NCBI RefSeq assembly: GCF_900129055.1 | Contig: NZ_FQUZ01000026.1 | Location: 1 to 47,591 of the forward strand | Direction: 5' to 3' | DNA from: Lampropedia hyalina DSM 16112 | GTDB taxonomy: Bacteria > Pseudomonadota > Gammaproteobacteria > Burkholderiales > Burkholderiaceae_C | DNA length: 47,591 nt | In this document: in pieces, positions 1 through 8,559 of the stretch | Layout: each line of letters begins with the position of its first letter | How positions within the stretch are numbered: the first letter of the stretch is position 1 | Notes under the pieces: generated by a model | Told to the model about the DNA's origin: nothing | What the model saw: the letters and a program-made list of their open reading frames with translations, nothing else | Databases searched by the model: none | Translations under genes and position numbers: made by a program

Positions 1-1
1 T

Positions 2-55
2 GCCGTCAAGGCCAAGCTGCGCGAACTGTATGGCGACCTGGTCTCGTTTCCCTAG
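2..55 (+). CDS. C-terminal tail of an unidentified CDS (partial)
   Basis: An open frame enters from the left edge and gives 17 residues ending in SFP before a TAG stop at 53-55. The tail is too short to name. It runs in the same direction as the lipoate ligase gene downstream. The stop codon lies inside the left terminal inverted repeat of the element at 53-322, so the insertion may have supplied the stop and altered the original C-terminus. The reading frame itself is only inferred from the absence of stops and the codon pattern. Confidence 0.4.
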   Translation, partial: AVKAKLRELYGDLVSFP

Positions 56-322
56 GGCGTGTCATTCATCAGATTCACCCCCGCGCCAGTGCGCCCCGGC
101 AGGCCAATCTAGGCGCACGCCGCCGCCCGTATGTCGATACGGGCAAGGTGGGCAACGACGAGTGGCCTGCCGGGGCACACTGGCCCGAAGGGTTGGGCCC
201 AAAAAGGCTGTGCGCGGCGTTGCAAAGCCTCGCAAGGCATAAAGCCTTGCTGCGTTTTGTGCCTTGCTCACAGCCTTTTTGGACTCCAACGCGGGGGCGA
301 ATCTGATGAATGACACGCCCTA
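53..322. mobile_element. MITE-like element with perfect 24-bp terminal inverted repeats
   Basis: Positions 53-76 and 299-322 are perfect inverted complements of 24 bp, beginning TAGGGCGTGTCATTC. Inside are two further inverted pairs. One is 85-106 with 163-184 (22 bp, one mismatch). The other is 201-212 with 269-280 (12 bp). The element therefore folds as two hairpins between matched ends. Short frames on both strands across it carry no recognisable domain, so I treat it as non-coding and non-autonomous. TA is present at both outer edges and could be the target-site duplication. From memory, similar sequences are common in Comamonadaceae. It fills most of the gap before the lipoate ligase gene. 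Confidence 0.8.
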
Positions 323-370
323 TGCCCAGACGGCCACGAAATAATCCACAATCAAAGGAGACACGCCATC

Positions 371-1423
371 ATGCAGCATGGTGAATACAAGGTACACGGC
401 GGCAAGTTCGTGACCGTCGATCTCGACGTACAGAATGAACGGCTGCACAGCGTGCAGGTGGCCGGAGACTTCTTTCTGGAACCCGCCGAAGCCCTGCAAG
501 ACATCTGCGCCGCGCTGGAAGGCCTGCCCGCCACGGCCAGCGTGGCCGACATCAGCACCGCCATCCAGCAAGGCCTGCGCCCCGGAGCCGCCCTGATCGG
601 CTTCAGCCCCGAAGCCGTCGCCATTGCCGTGCGCCGCGCCCTGGGCGTACAGAAAACCTGGCGCGATTTTGAATGGCAGATCATCGAAGCCCCGCCACTC
701 GCACCCGCCATGCACCTGGCACTTGACGAAGTGCTGGGGCAGGAGGTCGCTGCGGGTCGGCGCGCACCCACGCTGCGTTTCTGGGAGTGGAGCACCCCGG
801 CCATCATCATCGGCTGCTTCCAGTCGCTGATGAACGAGGTGGACAGCGAAGCCGCCGCCCAACTGGGGGTGGAAGTGGTGCGCCGCATCACCGGTGGCGG
901 AGCCATGTTCGTCGAGCCGGGTTCGGCCGTCACCTACTCACTCTACGCCCCGGCGGAACTGGTGCAGGGCATGGACTTTGCCGAGTCCTACGCGTTTCTG
1001 GACGACTGGGTGCTCAAGGCACTGAATTCGCTGGGCATTGCCGCCTTCTACAAACCGCTCAACGACATCACCAGCGCGCAGGGCAAGATCGGCGGCGCGG
1101 CGCAGAAACGCTTTGCAGGCGGAGCCGTGCTGCACCATGTGACGATGGCCTACGACATGGATGCCAGCAAAATGCTCCAGGTACTGCGCATCGGCCGCGA
1201 AAAACTCAGCGACAAGGGCACCACCAGTGCCGCCAAGCGCGTCGATCCCCTGCGCAGCCAGACCGGACTGCCACGCGAAGCGGTCATCGCCCGCATGAAG
1301 GAAACCTTCACCACCCTGCACGGCGGCACCCCCGGCACCATCACCCCGGAAGAATTCGCCGCTGCCGAGCAACGCATTGCCGACAAATTCAGCACCGCAC
1401 AATGGCTGCGGCATGTGCCGTAA
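371..1423 (+). CDS. Lipoate-protein ligase A family protein with N-terminal LplB-like accessory domain
   Basis: 350 residues. Residues ~100-340 are a LplA/biotin-protein-ligase-type catalytic domain, with the signature RRITGGGAMF starting at R171 and a likely catalytic lysine at K239 in GKIGGAAQKR. Residues ~1-90 resemble the small accessory domain that sits at the C-terminus of E. coli LplA or is encoded separately as LplB in archaea. Here it comes first. The expected role is ATP-dependent activation of lipoate (or octanoate) and transfer to lipoyl-domain lysines of 2-oxoacid dehydrogenases or GcvH in the cytoplasm. A good ribosome site (AAGGAGA) precedes the ATG. The family call is firm; substrate and acceptor are inferred. 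Confidence 0.88.
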   Translation: MQHGEYKVHGGKFVTVDLDVQNERLHSVQVAGDFFLEPAEALQDICAALEGLPATASVADISTAIQQGLRPGAALIGFSPEAVAIAVRRALGVQKTWRDFEWQIIEAPPLAPAMHLALDEVLGQEVAAGRRAPTLRFWEWSTPAIIIGCFQSLMNEVDSEAAAQLGVEVVRRITGGGAMFVEPGSAVTYSLYAPAELVQGMDFAESYAFLDDWVLKALNSLGIAAFYKPLNDITSAQGKIGGAAQKRFAGGAVLHHVTMAYDMDASKMLQVLRIGREKLSDKGTTSAAKRVDPLRSQTGLPREAVIARMKETFTTLHGGTPGTITPEEFAAAEQRIADKFSTAQWLRHVP

Positions 1424-1454
1424 TCACCCGGCTGTTCAGTCAAAAGAACCACCC

Positions 1455-1558
1455 GTCATTCCCGCGAAAGCGGGAATCCAGTAGCAAGGTATCCAATGGA
1501 GAACCAAGGTGTTCTTTGGATACGTCGTCACTGGATTCCGGGTCAAGCCCGGAATGAC
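1455..1558. repeat. REP-type palindromic repeat pair
   Basis: Two hairpin-forming units face each other: a GTCATTCCCGCGAAAGCGGG unit at the left and its diverged inverted counterpart ending GGAATGAC at 1551-1558. The whole stretch is an imperfect 104-bp palindrome. It lies between the convergent lipoate ligase and mutL genes, where such repeats commonly sit and may act as a bidirectional terminator or mRNA stabiliser. Confidence 0.7.
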
Positions 1559-1587
1559 ACAGCTTAAGTAAACAGCCTGTGCCGTAA

Positions 1588-3591
1588 TCAGCGGCCACGC
1601 AGGAACAGGCCGTCGAGTTCGCGCAAGGTCAGTTGCCGCCAGGTGGGGCGGCCGTGGTTGCATTGGTCGGAGCGCGGGGTGGCTTCCATCTGGCGCAGCA
1701 GGGCGTTCATTTCTGCCACGGTGAGCAGCCGGTTGGCACGCACCGAGCCGTGGCAGGCCATCGTGGAGAGCACTTCATCGCGGGCGCGTTGCAGCACGGT
1801 GCTTTCGTCGTGTTGCGCCAGTTCTGCCAGCACCGCACGCGCCAGAGCCACCGGGTCGGCCTTGGCCAGCATCTGCGGCAGGGTGCGCACGGCCAGCTTC
1901 TGCTCGCTCAGGCGCGTCACCTCCAACCCCAGTTGTTGCAGTACCGAAGCGTTCTTTTCAGCGGTGGCCACTTCCAGCTCGGTAGCGGCAAAGGTGGGCG
2001 GAATCAGCAGCGGCTGGCTGGCCATCTGCCGCGCATCCATCTGCTCTTTCAGGCGTTCATAGACGACGCGCTCGTGGGCCGCGTGCATGTCCACGATCAC
2101 CATGCCCTGCCGGTTCTGCGCCAGGATGAACACCCCGTGCAGTTGCGCAATGGCATGGCCCAGCGGCAACTCCCCGGCCTCGGCGGTGACAGGCAGGGGG
2201 TGCGGGGCGATACCGGAAGGCGCGTCGGCCAGAGGCTCCAGCCGCTCCTGCACGCTCCAGGTGTGGCCTGAAGCAGACTGGCTGGCAGCGGCATATGACG
2301 CAGGCACGTCATCGGCTGTATCGGTCAGGCGGTCTGGCGCGGGCGGGTTGCTGCCTTCCCACAAGGCCCGCAAGGCTTGCTGGGTCTGCACAATGCCGGC
2401 CCCAAAGCTGTCGCGTCGCGGCAACCAGGCCGGTGGCGTGACATTGGCAGGCCATGCCACAGCGTCGCTGGCATCGGCAGAACCGGCCTGATCGGTGGCA
2501 GGCGCGCGCGAAGGAGCCAGCGCGTGCTCGATGGCGTGGCGCACGGCACTGTGGACTTCGCGCCCGTCGCGGAAGCGCACTTCGATCTTGGTGGGGTGGA
2601 CATTCACATCCACCCGCGCCGGGTCAATCTGCACGAACAGCACATACAGGGGCTGGCGTTGCCCGTGCAGCACATCCTCGTAGGCGGAACGCACGGCATG
2701 GGCAATGGTCTTGTCGCGCACGAAGCGGCCATTCACATAGCAGAACTGCTGGTCGGCGCGCGCACGCGATGCCGTGGGAATGCCGGTGCGCCCTTCGATG
2801 CGAATGCCACCCGCCTGATAGTGCACGGCAATGCTCTGCTCGATGAACTCCGCACCCAGCACGTCGGCCATGCGGCGGTTCATGGCCGTGTGCGCTGCCG
2901 ACTCCGTATCAGCGGTGTCGGTGCCGTTGGCGAAGGCATCGACTGCGATGGATGCCTGCCGTGCGGCGGGCAGGCCGCGCCATTGCTGCTGGAGCTTGCC
3001 GCCGTGCCAGATGGCAAATTCCACTCCCGGATGCGCCAGCGCGTGGCGGCGCACGGCTTCCACGCAGTGCGCGTATTCGGTCACATCGGCCTTGAGGAAC
3101 TTGCGCCGTGCCGGGGTGGAGAAAAACAACTCCTGCACCTCGACCGTGGTGCCCACTGCGTGCGCCACCGGCTCCAGTTCACCGGTGACGGCATCGAGCA
3201 ACTGGCCGCTGTCGGCATCGGCCGTGCGCGAGGCAATGCGCAGGTGCGCCACAGAGGCCATCGCCGCCAGTGCCTCGCCGCGAAAGCCCATCGTCTCGAC
3301 GGTTTCCAGATCGTGCAGGGAGCGAATCTTGCTGGTGGCATGGCGGCGCACAGCCAGCGGCAAATCGTCTGGTGGTATGCCAAAACCGTCATCCTGCACG
3401 CTCACCAGCCGCGTGCCACCGGCCATCAGCCGCACCTGAACATGGCTGGCTGCGGCATCGAGGGCGTTGTCCAGCAACTCGCGCACCACCGAGGCGGGGC
3501 GTTCCACCACTTCACCCGCCGCAATCTGGCTGATGAGCGCGTCGGGCAGTTCTTCAATGGGCTGGCGGAGCAGAAAGGCGGGAGTGGACAT
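1588..3591 (-). CDS. mutL: DNA mismatch repair protein MutL (endonuclease type)
   Basis: 667 residues from the ATG at 3591; a TTG 21 nt upstream is less likely as the start. The N-terminal GHKL ATPase is clear: ELLDNALDA (motif I), DDGFGI (motif II), and HATSKI with GFRGEAL (motif III). The C-terminal domain carries VDMHAAHERVVYE, matching the DxHAxxExxxxE endonuclease metal site, with ACHGSVRANR and CNHGRPT as further site motifs. So this MutL should nick the daughter strand itself, unlike E. coli MutL, which relies on MutH. It acts with MutS in post-replicative repair. The linker between domains is acidic and Pro/Ala-rich, as usual. Confidence 0.96.
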   Translation of the reverse strand: MSTPAFLLRQPIEELPDALISQIAAGEVVERPASVVRELLDNALDAAASHVQVRLMAGGTRLVSVQDDGFGIPPDDLPLAVRRHATSKIRSLHDLETVETMGFRGEALAAMASVAHLRIASRTADADSGQLLDAVTGELEPVAHAVGTTVEVQELFFSTPARRKFLKADVTEYAHCVEAVRRHALAHPGVEFAIWHGGKLQQQWRGLPAARQASIAVDAFANGTDTADTESAAHTAMNRRMADVLGAEFIEQSIAVHYQAGGIRIEGRTGIPTASRARADQQFCYVNGRFVRDKTIAHAVRSAYEDVLHGQRQPLYVLFVQIDPARVDVNVHPTKIEVRFRDGREVHSAVRHAIEHALAPSRAPATDQAGSADASDAVAWPANVTPPAWLPRRDSFGAGIVQTQQALRALWEGSNPPAPDRLTDTADDVPASYAAASQSASGHTWSVQERLEPLADAPSGIAPHPLPVTAEAGELPLGHAIAQLHGVFILAQNRQGMVIVDMHAAHERVVYERLKEQMDARQMASQPLLIPPTFAATELEVATAEKNASVLQQLGLEVTRLSEQKLAVRTLPQMLAKADPVALARAVLAELAQHDESTVLQRARDEVLSTMACHGSVRANRLLTVAEMNALLRQMEATPRSDQCNHGRPTWRQLTLRELDGLFLRGR

Positions 3592-3662
3592 GCGACAGAC
3601 GGGGGACAGCAAAAAGCCATTATAGAAAGCCAGTGCTGCCGTGCCCGGTGCGGCACAGGCAC

Positions 3663-3688
3663 AAAAAAAGCCGGACGAACCGGCATTT
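3663..3688 (-). terminator. Rho-independent terminator downstream of rpsT
   Basis: On the minus strand a GCCGG/CCGGC stem with a short TTCGT loop is followed by a run of seven Ts. It lies about 135 nt past the rpsT stop and 72 nt before the mutL start, so it should separate rpsT transcription from mutL. Confidence 0.7.
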
Positions 3689-3822
3689 CTTGTTTTTGCG
3701 AACAGCGCACCCGTTTCAAACGGCAGCCTGACCTAGCGCGAGGGCGAGTATCAGGCCGTGCGGTGTATGGGAAAAGGGGTGGAAGCGGTGATGGCGGGCA
3801 TCGGTAGCTTCCGGTGGGCCAA

Positions 3823-4122
3823 TCAGGCGGCTGCCTGGGACAGGGCCTTGACCTTGGCGGACAGGCGGCTCTTGTCGCGGGCGGCCTTGTTCTTGTGGAA
3901 GATGCCCTTGTCGGCAATGGTGTCGATGACGCTTTGTGCAGCGGCGAAGGCGGCGGTGGCCTTGTCCTTGTCACCGGCCAGCACGGCCTTCTCGACGTTC
4001 TTCACGAAGGTGCGGTACTTGGAACGCAGCGAGGTGTTGGCGGCGTTCAGTTTGATGTTCTGGCGGGCGCGTTTGCGGCCGGATGCCAGACGGGGGTTCT
4101 TTTTGACGGGCTTGGTTGCCAT
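3823..4122 (-). CDS. rpsT: 30S ribosomal protein S20
   Basis: 99 residues, highly basic, beginning [18 protein letters not shown] and containing the S20 helical features ([29 protein letters not shown]). It binds 16S rRNA in the small subunit and helps assembly. It is slightly longer than E. coli S20 (87 residues) because of a short N-terminal extension and an Ala-rich end. It appears monocistronic: repeats lie upstream and a terminator downstream. Confidence 0.97.
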   Translation of the reverse strand: MATKPVKKNPRLASGRKRARQNIKLNAANTSLRSKYRTFVKNVEKAVLAGDKDKATAAFAAAQSVIDTIADKGIFHKNKAARDKSRLSAKVKALSQAAA

Positions 4123-4238
4123 GATTCAATCCTTGGAGTTTGTGGATGTTGTTCGCAAAACCCGCCATTGTAAGCAGTTTGCTTGATGCCGCCAAGGGAA
4201 GGGCTGCAAAATGCGCGATGGTGCAAGTCACTCACCGC

Positions 4239-4343
4239 GTCATGCCGGGCTTGACCCGGCATCCAGAAGCATTGTGCGATCCCGGCTATCGGGGCTTTGA
4301 AGGCAAACGTTGCCACTGGATGCCGGGTCAAGCCCGGCATGAC
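4239..4343. repeat. REP-type palindromic repeat pair
   Basis: A GTCATGCCGGGCTTGACCCG unit faces its inverted copy, which ends GGCATGAC at 4343, with about 45 bp of spacer between. It shares the outline of the repeat at 1455-1558 but with a different core. It lies between engB and rpsT, both minus strand, so it sits downstream of engB and upstream of rpsT. Confidence 0.7.
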
Positions 4344-4352
4344 GGAATGCTG

Positions 4353-4432
4353 GGGAAGGTCTGCAAAACTTTTCCGGTAAGCCCGCGTCCGCCAGTGGGA
4401 TGCAGCACAAGGCGGATTTTGCAGAACGTCCC
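4353..4432. repeat. 80-bp palindromic repeat, copy A
   Basis: The ends are inverted complements (GGGAAGGTCTGCAAAA against TTTTGCAGAACGTCCC, two mismatches). The interior (GGTAAGCCCGCG, CCAGTGGGATGC) matches the reverse complement of the repeat at 11541-11622. The two copies therefore belong to one family in opposite orientation. No coding capacity. It begins about 10 bp past the REP pair and ends 6 bp short of the engB stop. Confidence 0.7.
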
Positions 4433-4438
4433 AAGCGT

Positions 4439-5152
4439 TTATGCGGTCGATTCGGCAGGTGGCTGAGCCGGTGCGGGCAGGGCATCGATCCACTGGCGCA
4501 GGTGCAAGGCGGTGTCGGCCACGCCGGTTTTCTTCAGTGCGGAGAACAGTTTGACGGTGCCACCACCGGCGTGCAGGCGGGTGATGGAGAGTGCCTTCTG
4601 CTGTTCGCTGCGGTTGAGCTTGTCGGCCTTGGTGAGCAGCACGAGAAATTGCAGGCCCTGTTCCACGCGCGGGCGGATGATTTCCAGCAGGGCTTCGTCC
4701 AGTTCGGTCAGTCCGAGACGGGAATCGCACAGCAGGGTCACGCCCGCCAGATTCGGGCGCGAGACCAGGTAGTTGGCCATGACGCGCTGCCAGCGCAGTT
4801 TGTCCTGCTGGGGCACGGCGGCGTAGCCATAGCCGGGCAGGTCGGTGAGCACGGCATCGGCCTGTGCCTTGGGGCCGATTTCAAACAGGTTGATGTGCTG
4901 GGTGCGGCCAGGGGTTTTGGAGGCAAACGCCAGTTGGCGTTGCTGGGTCAGGGTGTTGATGCAGGTGGACTTGCCTGCGTTGGAGCGGCCCACGAAGGCG
5001 ATTTCCGGCAGGCTCAGCGCGGGCAACTGGTGGAGCTGCGCGGCGGTGGTGAGGAAGCGGGCAGTGTGCAGCCAGTTCATGGCCTGCTGGGCGGCCTGGG
5101 GGTTGCCGGGTGGCGGGGTCGAAGGGGGGGTGCTGGATGGGGGCTGTGTCAT
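4439..5152 (-). CDS. engB: Ribosome biogenesis GTP-binding protein EngB/YsxC
   Basis: 237 residues from the ATG at 5152. The open frame runs on upstream but loses all family similarity there. G1 is GRSNAGKS (residues 55-62), G3 is DLPGYGYA, G4 is TKAD, and TPGRTQHINLF is the switch I region. This single-domain GTPase works in large-subunit assembly and is essential in many bacteria. A Pro/Ser-rich stretch of about 20 residues precedes the domain, making it a little longer than the usual ~210. The gap of 112 bp to the LysR gene behind it suggests its own promoter. Confidence 0.94.
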   Translation of the reverse strand: MTQPPSSTPPSTPPPGNPQAAQQAMNWLHTARFLTTAAQLHQLPALSLPEIAFVGRSNAGKSTCINTLTQQRQLAFASKTPGRTQHINLFEIGPKAQADAVLTDLPGYGYAAVPQQDKLRWQRVMANYLVSRPNLAGVTLLCDSRLGLTELDEALLEIIRPRVEQGLQFLVLLTKADKLNRSEQQKALSITRLHAGGGTVKLFSALKKTGVADTALHLRQWIDALPAPAQPPAESTA

Positions 5153-5264
5153 GCCGTGCAGTGATCGCGTCAGGGGGAGGCCGTGGGGCCAGGGCCACAG
5201 CCGACCGGAGCGGGGGCGTGGCAGAAAGGATGGGCCACCATTGTAGATGGCTGCGGTGTGTCGC

Positions 5265-6212
5265 TCAGGGCACGGGCGGCAACCAGAATTCCGGCTGCTG
5301 GTAGTGGCGGCGCAGAAAGTCGATCCACAGGCGCACGCGCAGGGGCATGTGCTTGCGCTGCGGATAAACGGCGTAGATGCCGTTGGGCGGGGCATCGTAG
5401 TCGGCCAGCAGGTGCAGCAGGCGACCGGCGGCAATGTCGGCTTCCACCTCCCAGGTGCTGCGCCAGGCAATGCCCTGCCCGGCCAGACACCATTCATGCA
5501 GCACCTGCCCATCGGTGCAGTCCAGCGCGCCACGCGGTTTGATGTGGATGACTTGCGCTCCCTGCCCCGCCGGGGACTCCTGTGCCGCCACCGGGATGGT
5601 GAACGCCCAGCCGCGCGTCTGCGAGGCTTCGCTGGAGAGGGCCAGACACGGGTGCTGTGTCAGCTCCTGTGGGGTGGCGGGCTGGCCGTGGCGTTGCACA
5701 TAGGCGGGCGAGGCGACGCACAGGCGGCGGTTGTCGGCAATGCGGATGCTGATGAGCGAGGAGTCGGGCAGGTCGCCCACGCGCACGGCGCAGTCGTAGC
5801 CCTCGCCCTGCAAGTCCACCAGGCGGTCACTGAGGTTGAGCGAGAGGCGAATCTGCGGGTGTTCGGTATGAAACGCGGGAACCAGCGGGGCCACATGCCT
5901 GCGCCCGAACCCGGCTGGCGCGGTGATGCGCAGGTGGCCGGTGGCCTTGACGCTGCCAGCGGTGACGTTGGCCTCGGCTTCGGCCAGATCGGTGAGCAGG
6001 CGTTGGCAGTCTTCCAGATAGGCCGTGCCTTCGTGGGTGAGGCTGATGCGGCGCGTGGTGCGCAGCAGCAGTTTCACGCCCAGATGGCCTTCCAAGGCAT
6101 CGAGGCGGCGGCTGATGATGGCGGTGGCCACGCCTTCGGTACGCGCAGCGGCGGTGAGGCTGCCCTTGGCCGCGACGGCGACGAAGGATTCAATGGCTTT
6201 GAGTTTGTCCAT
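5265..6212 (-). CDS. LysR-type transcriptional regulator
   Basis: 315 residues from the ATG at 6212 (MDKLKAIESF). Residues ~3-62 are the winged helix-turn-helix (GSLTAAARTEGVATAIISRR, LGVKLLLRTTR). The rest is the two-lobed periplasmic-binding-protein-like effector domain, with GYDCAVRVG in the position typical of the CrgA/DmlR subgroup. It starts 17 nt after the tsaC stop, so it may be co-transcribed with purE-purK-tsaC. LysR regulators often control a divergent neighbour, but there is none here, so the target and effector are unknown. Confidence 0.9.
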   Translation of the reverse strand: MDKLKAIESFVAVAAKGSLTAAARTEGVATAIISRRLDALEGHLGVKLLLRTTRRISLTHEGTAYLEDCQRLLTDLAEAEANVTAGSVKATGHLRITAPAGFGRRHVAPLVPAFHTEHPQIRLSLNLSDRLVDLQGEGYDCAVRVGDLPDSSLISIRIADNRRLCVASPAYVQRHGQPATPQELTQHPCLALSSEASQTRGWAFTIPVAAQESPAGQGAQVIHIKPRGALDCTDGQVLHEWCLAGQGIAWRSTWEVEADIAAGRLLHLLADYDAPPNGIYAVYPQRKHMPLRVRLWIDFLRRHYQQPEFWLPPVP

Positions 6213-6229
6213 TGCAGGCTGGGATTGGG

Positions 6230-7258
6230 CTAGGCACTGGCGGCGGCACGCTGGAGCCGGTCGCGCACGCCGTTCCACGCGGCATCATCGGGTGGGGTTT
6301 CGACCCAGACGAGGGCCACGCCACGCGCATCCAGTTCACGCAGGACACGAAACAGCTCATGGGCAGCCTGGGCGGGGTCGTCGGGCATGGGCAAGTGCGC
6401 GATGCCCGGTGCGCGGATGGCCAGACGGCTGCGGGCATAGACGGCCATGTGGCGCGCCTGGGGGCCAAGAATGTCCAGCCCGGCCTGGATGCTCCGGGCA
6501 TCCATGAGGCGCACCTTGGCATTGGGTGCGTAGTGGGCGGCCAGTGTGCCGGGAGCCGCTGGAGCATCGGTATCGTCGCAGACCGCAGGATCATCGGCAG
6601 CCGCCGAAGCGAATGGGTCGGCCACCGGGATGCCGGTGGCAGCCTGCATCTGCGCCGCACCGATGCGGCCTGGGCGCAGGATGGTGGGGGTGGCGCGGGT
6701 ACAGTCGATGATGGTGGATTCGATGCCCACCTCGCAGGCTCCGCCATCGAGCACCAGCAGATCGTCGCCGAATTCGGCCTGCACATGGGCAGCCAGCGTG
6801 GGGCTGACCTTGCCGAAGCGGTTGGCACTGGGTGCGGCCAGCCCGTACACCGGCTCGGGCAGGCGCAGGCAGGCGTGCAGCACCTGCTGGGCGACCGGGT
6901 GCGAGGGGCAGCGCAGGCCGATGCTGGCGTGCCCTCCGGCAGCTACACTGGCAACTCCGGCGCGGCGCGGCAGGATGAGGGTGAGCGGCCCCGGCCAGAA
7001 TGCCTGCATCAGGCTGCGGGCGAAGGGCGGAATGTCGCAGGCAAAGTGCTCGGCCTGTGCCGCACTGGCCACATGGACGATGAGCGGATGCTCTGCCGGT
7101 CGGCCCTTGCGCTGGAATATCTGTCGCACCGCCGCATCGTTGCCCGCATCGGCGGCCAGCCCATAGACGGTTTCGGTGGGCAGCCCCAGCAGTGCCCCGT
7201 GGCGCAGTTGCTGGCAGGCCTGGTCGATGTGGGAGGTCTGGTCGCCGTCGAGAATCAT
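6230..7258 (-). CDS. tsaC: Threonylcarbamoyl-AMP synthase, Sua5 type
   Basis: 342 residues. Residues ~1-200 are the YrdC/TsaC domain, with GLPTETVYGLAADA, KGRPAEHPLI, SIGLRCPSH and APSANRFGKVSPT. After a linker rich in Ala and Asp, residues ~235-335 form the Sua5 C-terminal domain (APGTLAAHYAPNA and following). It makes threonylcarbamoyl-AMP from threonine, bicarbonate and ATP for the t6A modification of ANN-decoding tRNAs, working with TsaB, TsaD and TsaE. It lies 10 nt behind purK in the same direction, consistent with an operon. The two-domain form is the Sua5 rather than the short TsaC version. Confidence 0.92.
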   Translation of the reverse strand: MILDGDQTSHIDQACQQLRHGALLGLPTETVYGLAADAGNDAAVRQIFQRKGRPAEHPLIVHVASAAQAEHFACDIPPFARSLMQAFWPGPLTLILPRRAGVASVAAGGHASIGLRCPSHPVAQQVLHACLRLPEPVYGLAAPSANRFGKVSPTLAAHVQAEFGDDLLVLDGGACEVGIESTIIDCTRATPTILRPGRIGAAQMQAATGIPVADPFASAAADDPAVCDDTDAPAAPGTLAAHYAPNAKVRLMDARSIQAGLDILGPQARHMAVYARSRLAIRAPGIAHLPMPDDPAQAAHELFRVLRELDARGVALVWVETPPDDAAWNGVRDRLQRAAASA

Positions 7259-7268
7259 GGCAGGGGCT

Positions 7269-8495
7269 TCAGAAATCCGCAGGCAGGCCCAGAATCTGCG
7301 CCACCTCGCGGGCGGTGTTCAGAACCTGGGTGGCTTCGCGCGCGGTGATGTTGATGTGGCCCATCTTGCGGCCCCGGCGTGCCTGGGTCTTGCCGTACAG
7401 GTGCAGATGCACGCCGGGCAGGGCGAGTATCGCCCCCCAGTTCGGGGTGGTGGGGGTCGTGCCTTGGGCATCGTCCGGGGCAAACCAGAGGTCGCCCAGC
7501 AGGTTGAGCATGATGGCCGGGCTGTGCTGGCGCGGCGGCACTAGCGGCAGACCGGCGAGGGTGCGCACTTGCAGGTCGAACTGGCTCAGGTCGCAGGCAT
7601 CCTGGCTGTAGTGGCCGCTGTTGTGCGGGCGCGGGGCCATTTCGTTGGCCACCAGACGGCCATCTTCCAGCACGAAGAATTCCACGCACAGCACGCCCAC
7701 ATATTCGGTGGCACGGGCAATCGTGCAGGCGGCATCGATGGCCTGTTCGGCCACATCGGCCGCAATGCCACCGGGCAGGACTTCGGTGACGGCCAGAATG
7801 CCGTTGTGGTGCAGGTTGCGCTGCACCGGCAGGTGCACGATGCTGCCATCGGCACTGCGGGCGACGATGACGGAGCACTCGAAGTCCAGCGGCAGGCGTT
7901 GCTCCAGCACGCAATCGACCTGACCGAGTTGCTCCCAGGCGGCGGCCAGATCGTCCTTGCGCGCCACCGACACCTGTCCCTTGCCGTCATAGCCCAGCCG
8001 GGAGGTCTTGAGGATGCCGGGGAACAGCGTGGGGCCGACCTTGGCGAGCGCGTCGGCAGAATCGATCACCGCAAACGGTGCGCAGGGCACGCCGTGGTGG
8101 CTGAAATGCACTTTCTCGGCAGCGCGGTTCTGCGCAATCGAGACGGCCACGGCAGGCGGGGCCACCGGGCGCACCTTGGCGAGGGCGGCCAGCGAAGTGG
8201 CGGGCACGTTCTCGAACTCGGTGGTGATGGCATCGCAGGCCCTGGAGAGCTGCACCAGCGCGCTGGCATCCGTGTAGTCGGCGCGAATGTGCTGGTGGCT
8301 CACCAGCCCGGCGGGGCTGCTGGCATCGGGGTCGAGCACCACGGTGCGATAGCCAGCGGCCTGCGCGGCATGGACGAACATCTGCCCCAGTTGTCCGCCG
8401 CCCAGCACCCCCAGCGTACCGCCCGGCAGAACCGGCAGGCAGGCCGCAGACGAAACGGCGGGAGAGAGAAACGGGGCATGGGTGCGATCTGTCAT
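7269..8495 (-). CDS. purK: N5-carboxyaminoimidazole ribonucleotide synthase
   Basis: 408 residues from the ATG at 8495, with AGGGA just upstream; another ATG at 8519 is possible. It is an ATP-grasp enzyme: GGGQLGQMFVHAA at the N-terminus, LKTSRLGYDGKGQ in the central ATP-grasp lobe, and NEMAPRPHNSGHYSQDAC near the active site. It converts AIR, bicarbonate and ATP into N5-CAIR for the next step by PurE, in de novo purine synthesis. It lies 64 nt after purE and 10 nt before tsaC. Confidence 0.96.
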   Translation of the reverse strand: MTDRTHAPFLSPAVSSAACLPVLPGGTLGVLGGGQLGQMFVHAAQAAGYRTVVLDPDASSPAGLVSHQHIRADYTDASALVQLSRACDAITTEFENVPATSLAALAKVRPVAPPAVAVSIAQNRAAEKVHFSHHGVPCAPFAVIDSADALAKVGPTLFPGILKTSRLGYDGKGQVSVARKDDLAAAWEQLGQVDCVLEQRLPLDFECSVIVARSADGSIVHLPVQRNLHHNGILAVTEVLPGGIAADVAEQAIDAACTIARATEYVGVLCVEFFVLEDGRLVANEMAPRPHNSGHYSQDACDLSQFDLQVRTLAGLPLVPPRQHSPAIMLNLLGDLWFAPDDAQGTTPTTPNWGAILALPGVHLHLYGKTQARRGRKMGHINITAREATQVLNTAREVAQILGLPADF

Positions 8496-8559
8496 GGCAA
8501 ATCCCTGGCGGGTGGGCATGGGGTAAAACGGAATGCGGTGGGCACGATGGCGGCTGGCA

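Noticed and set aside
30-316. Short overlapping frames on both strands inside the 53-322 element
   Set aside because: They follow from the inverted-repeat structure, carry no domain and lack ribosome sites. The element is better explained as non-coding.
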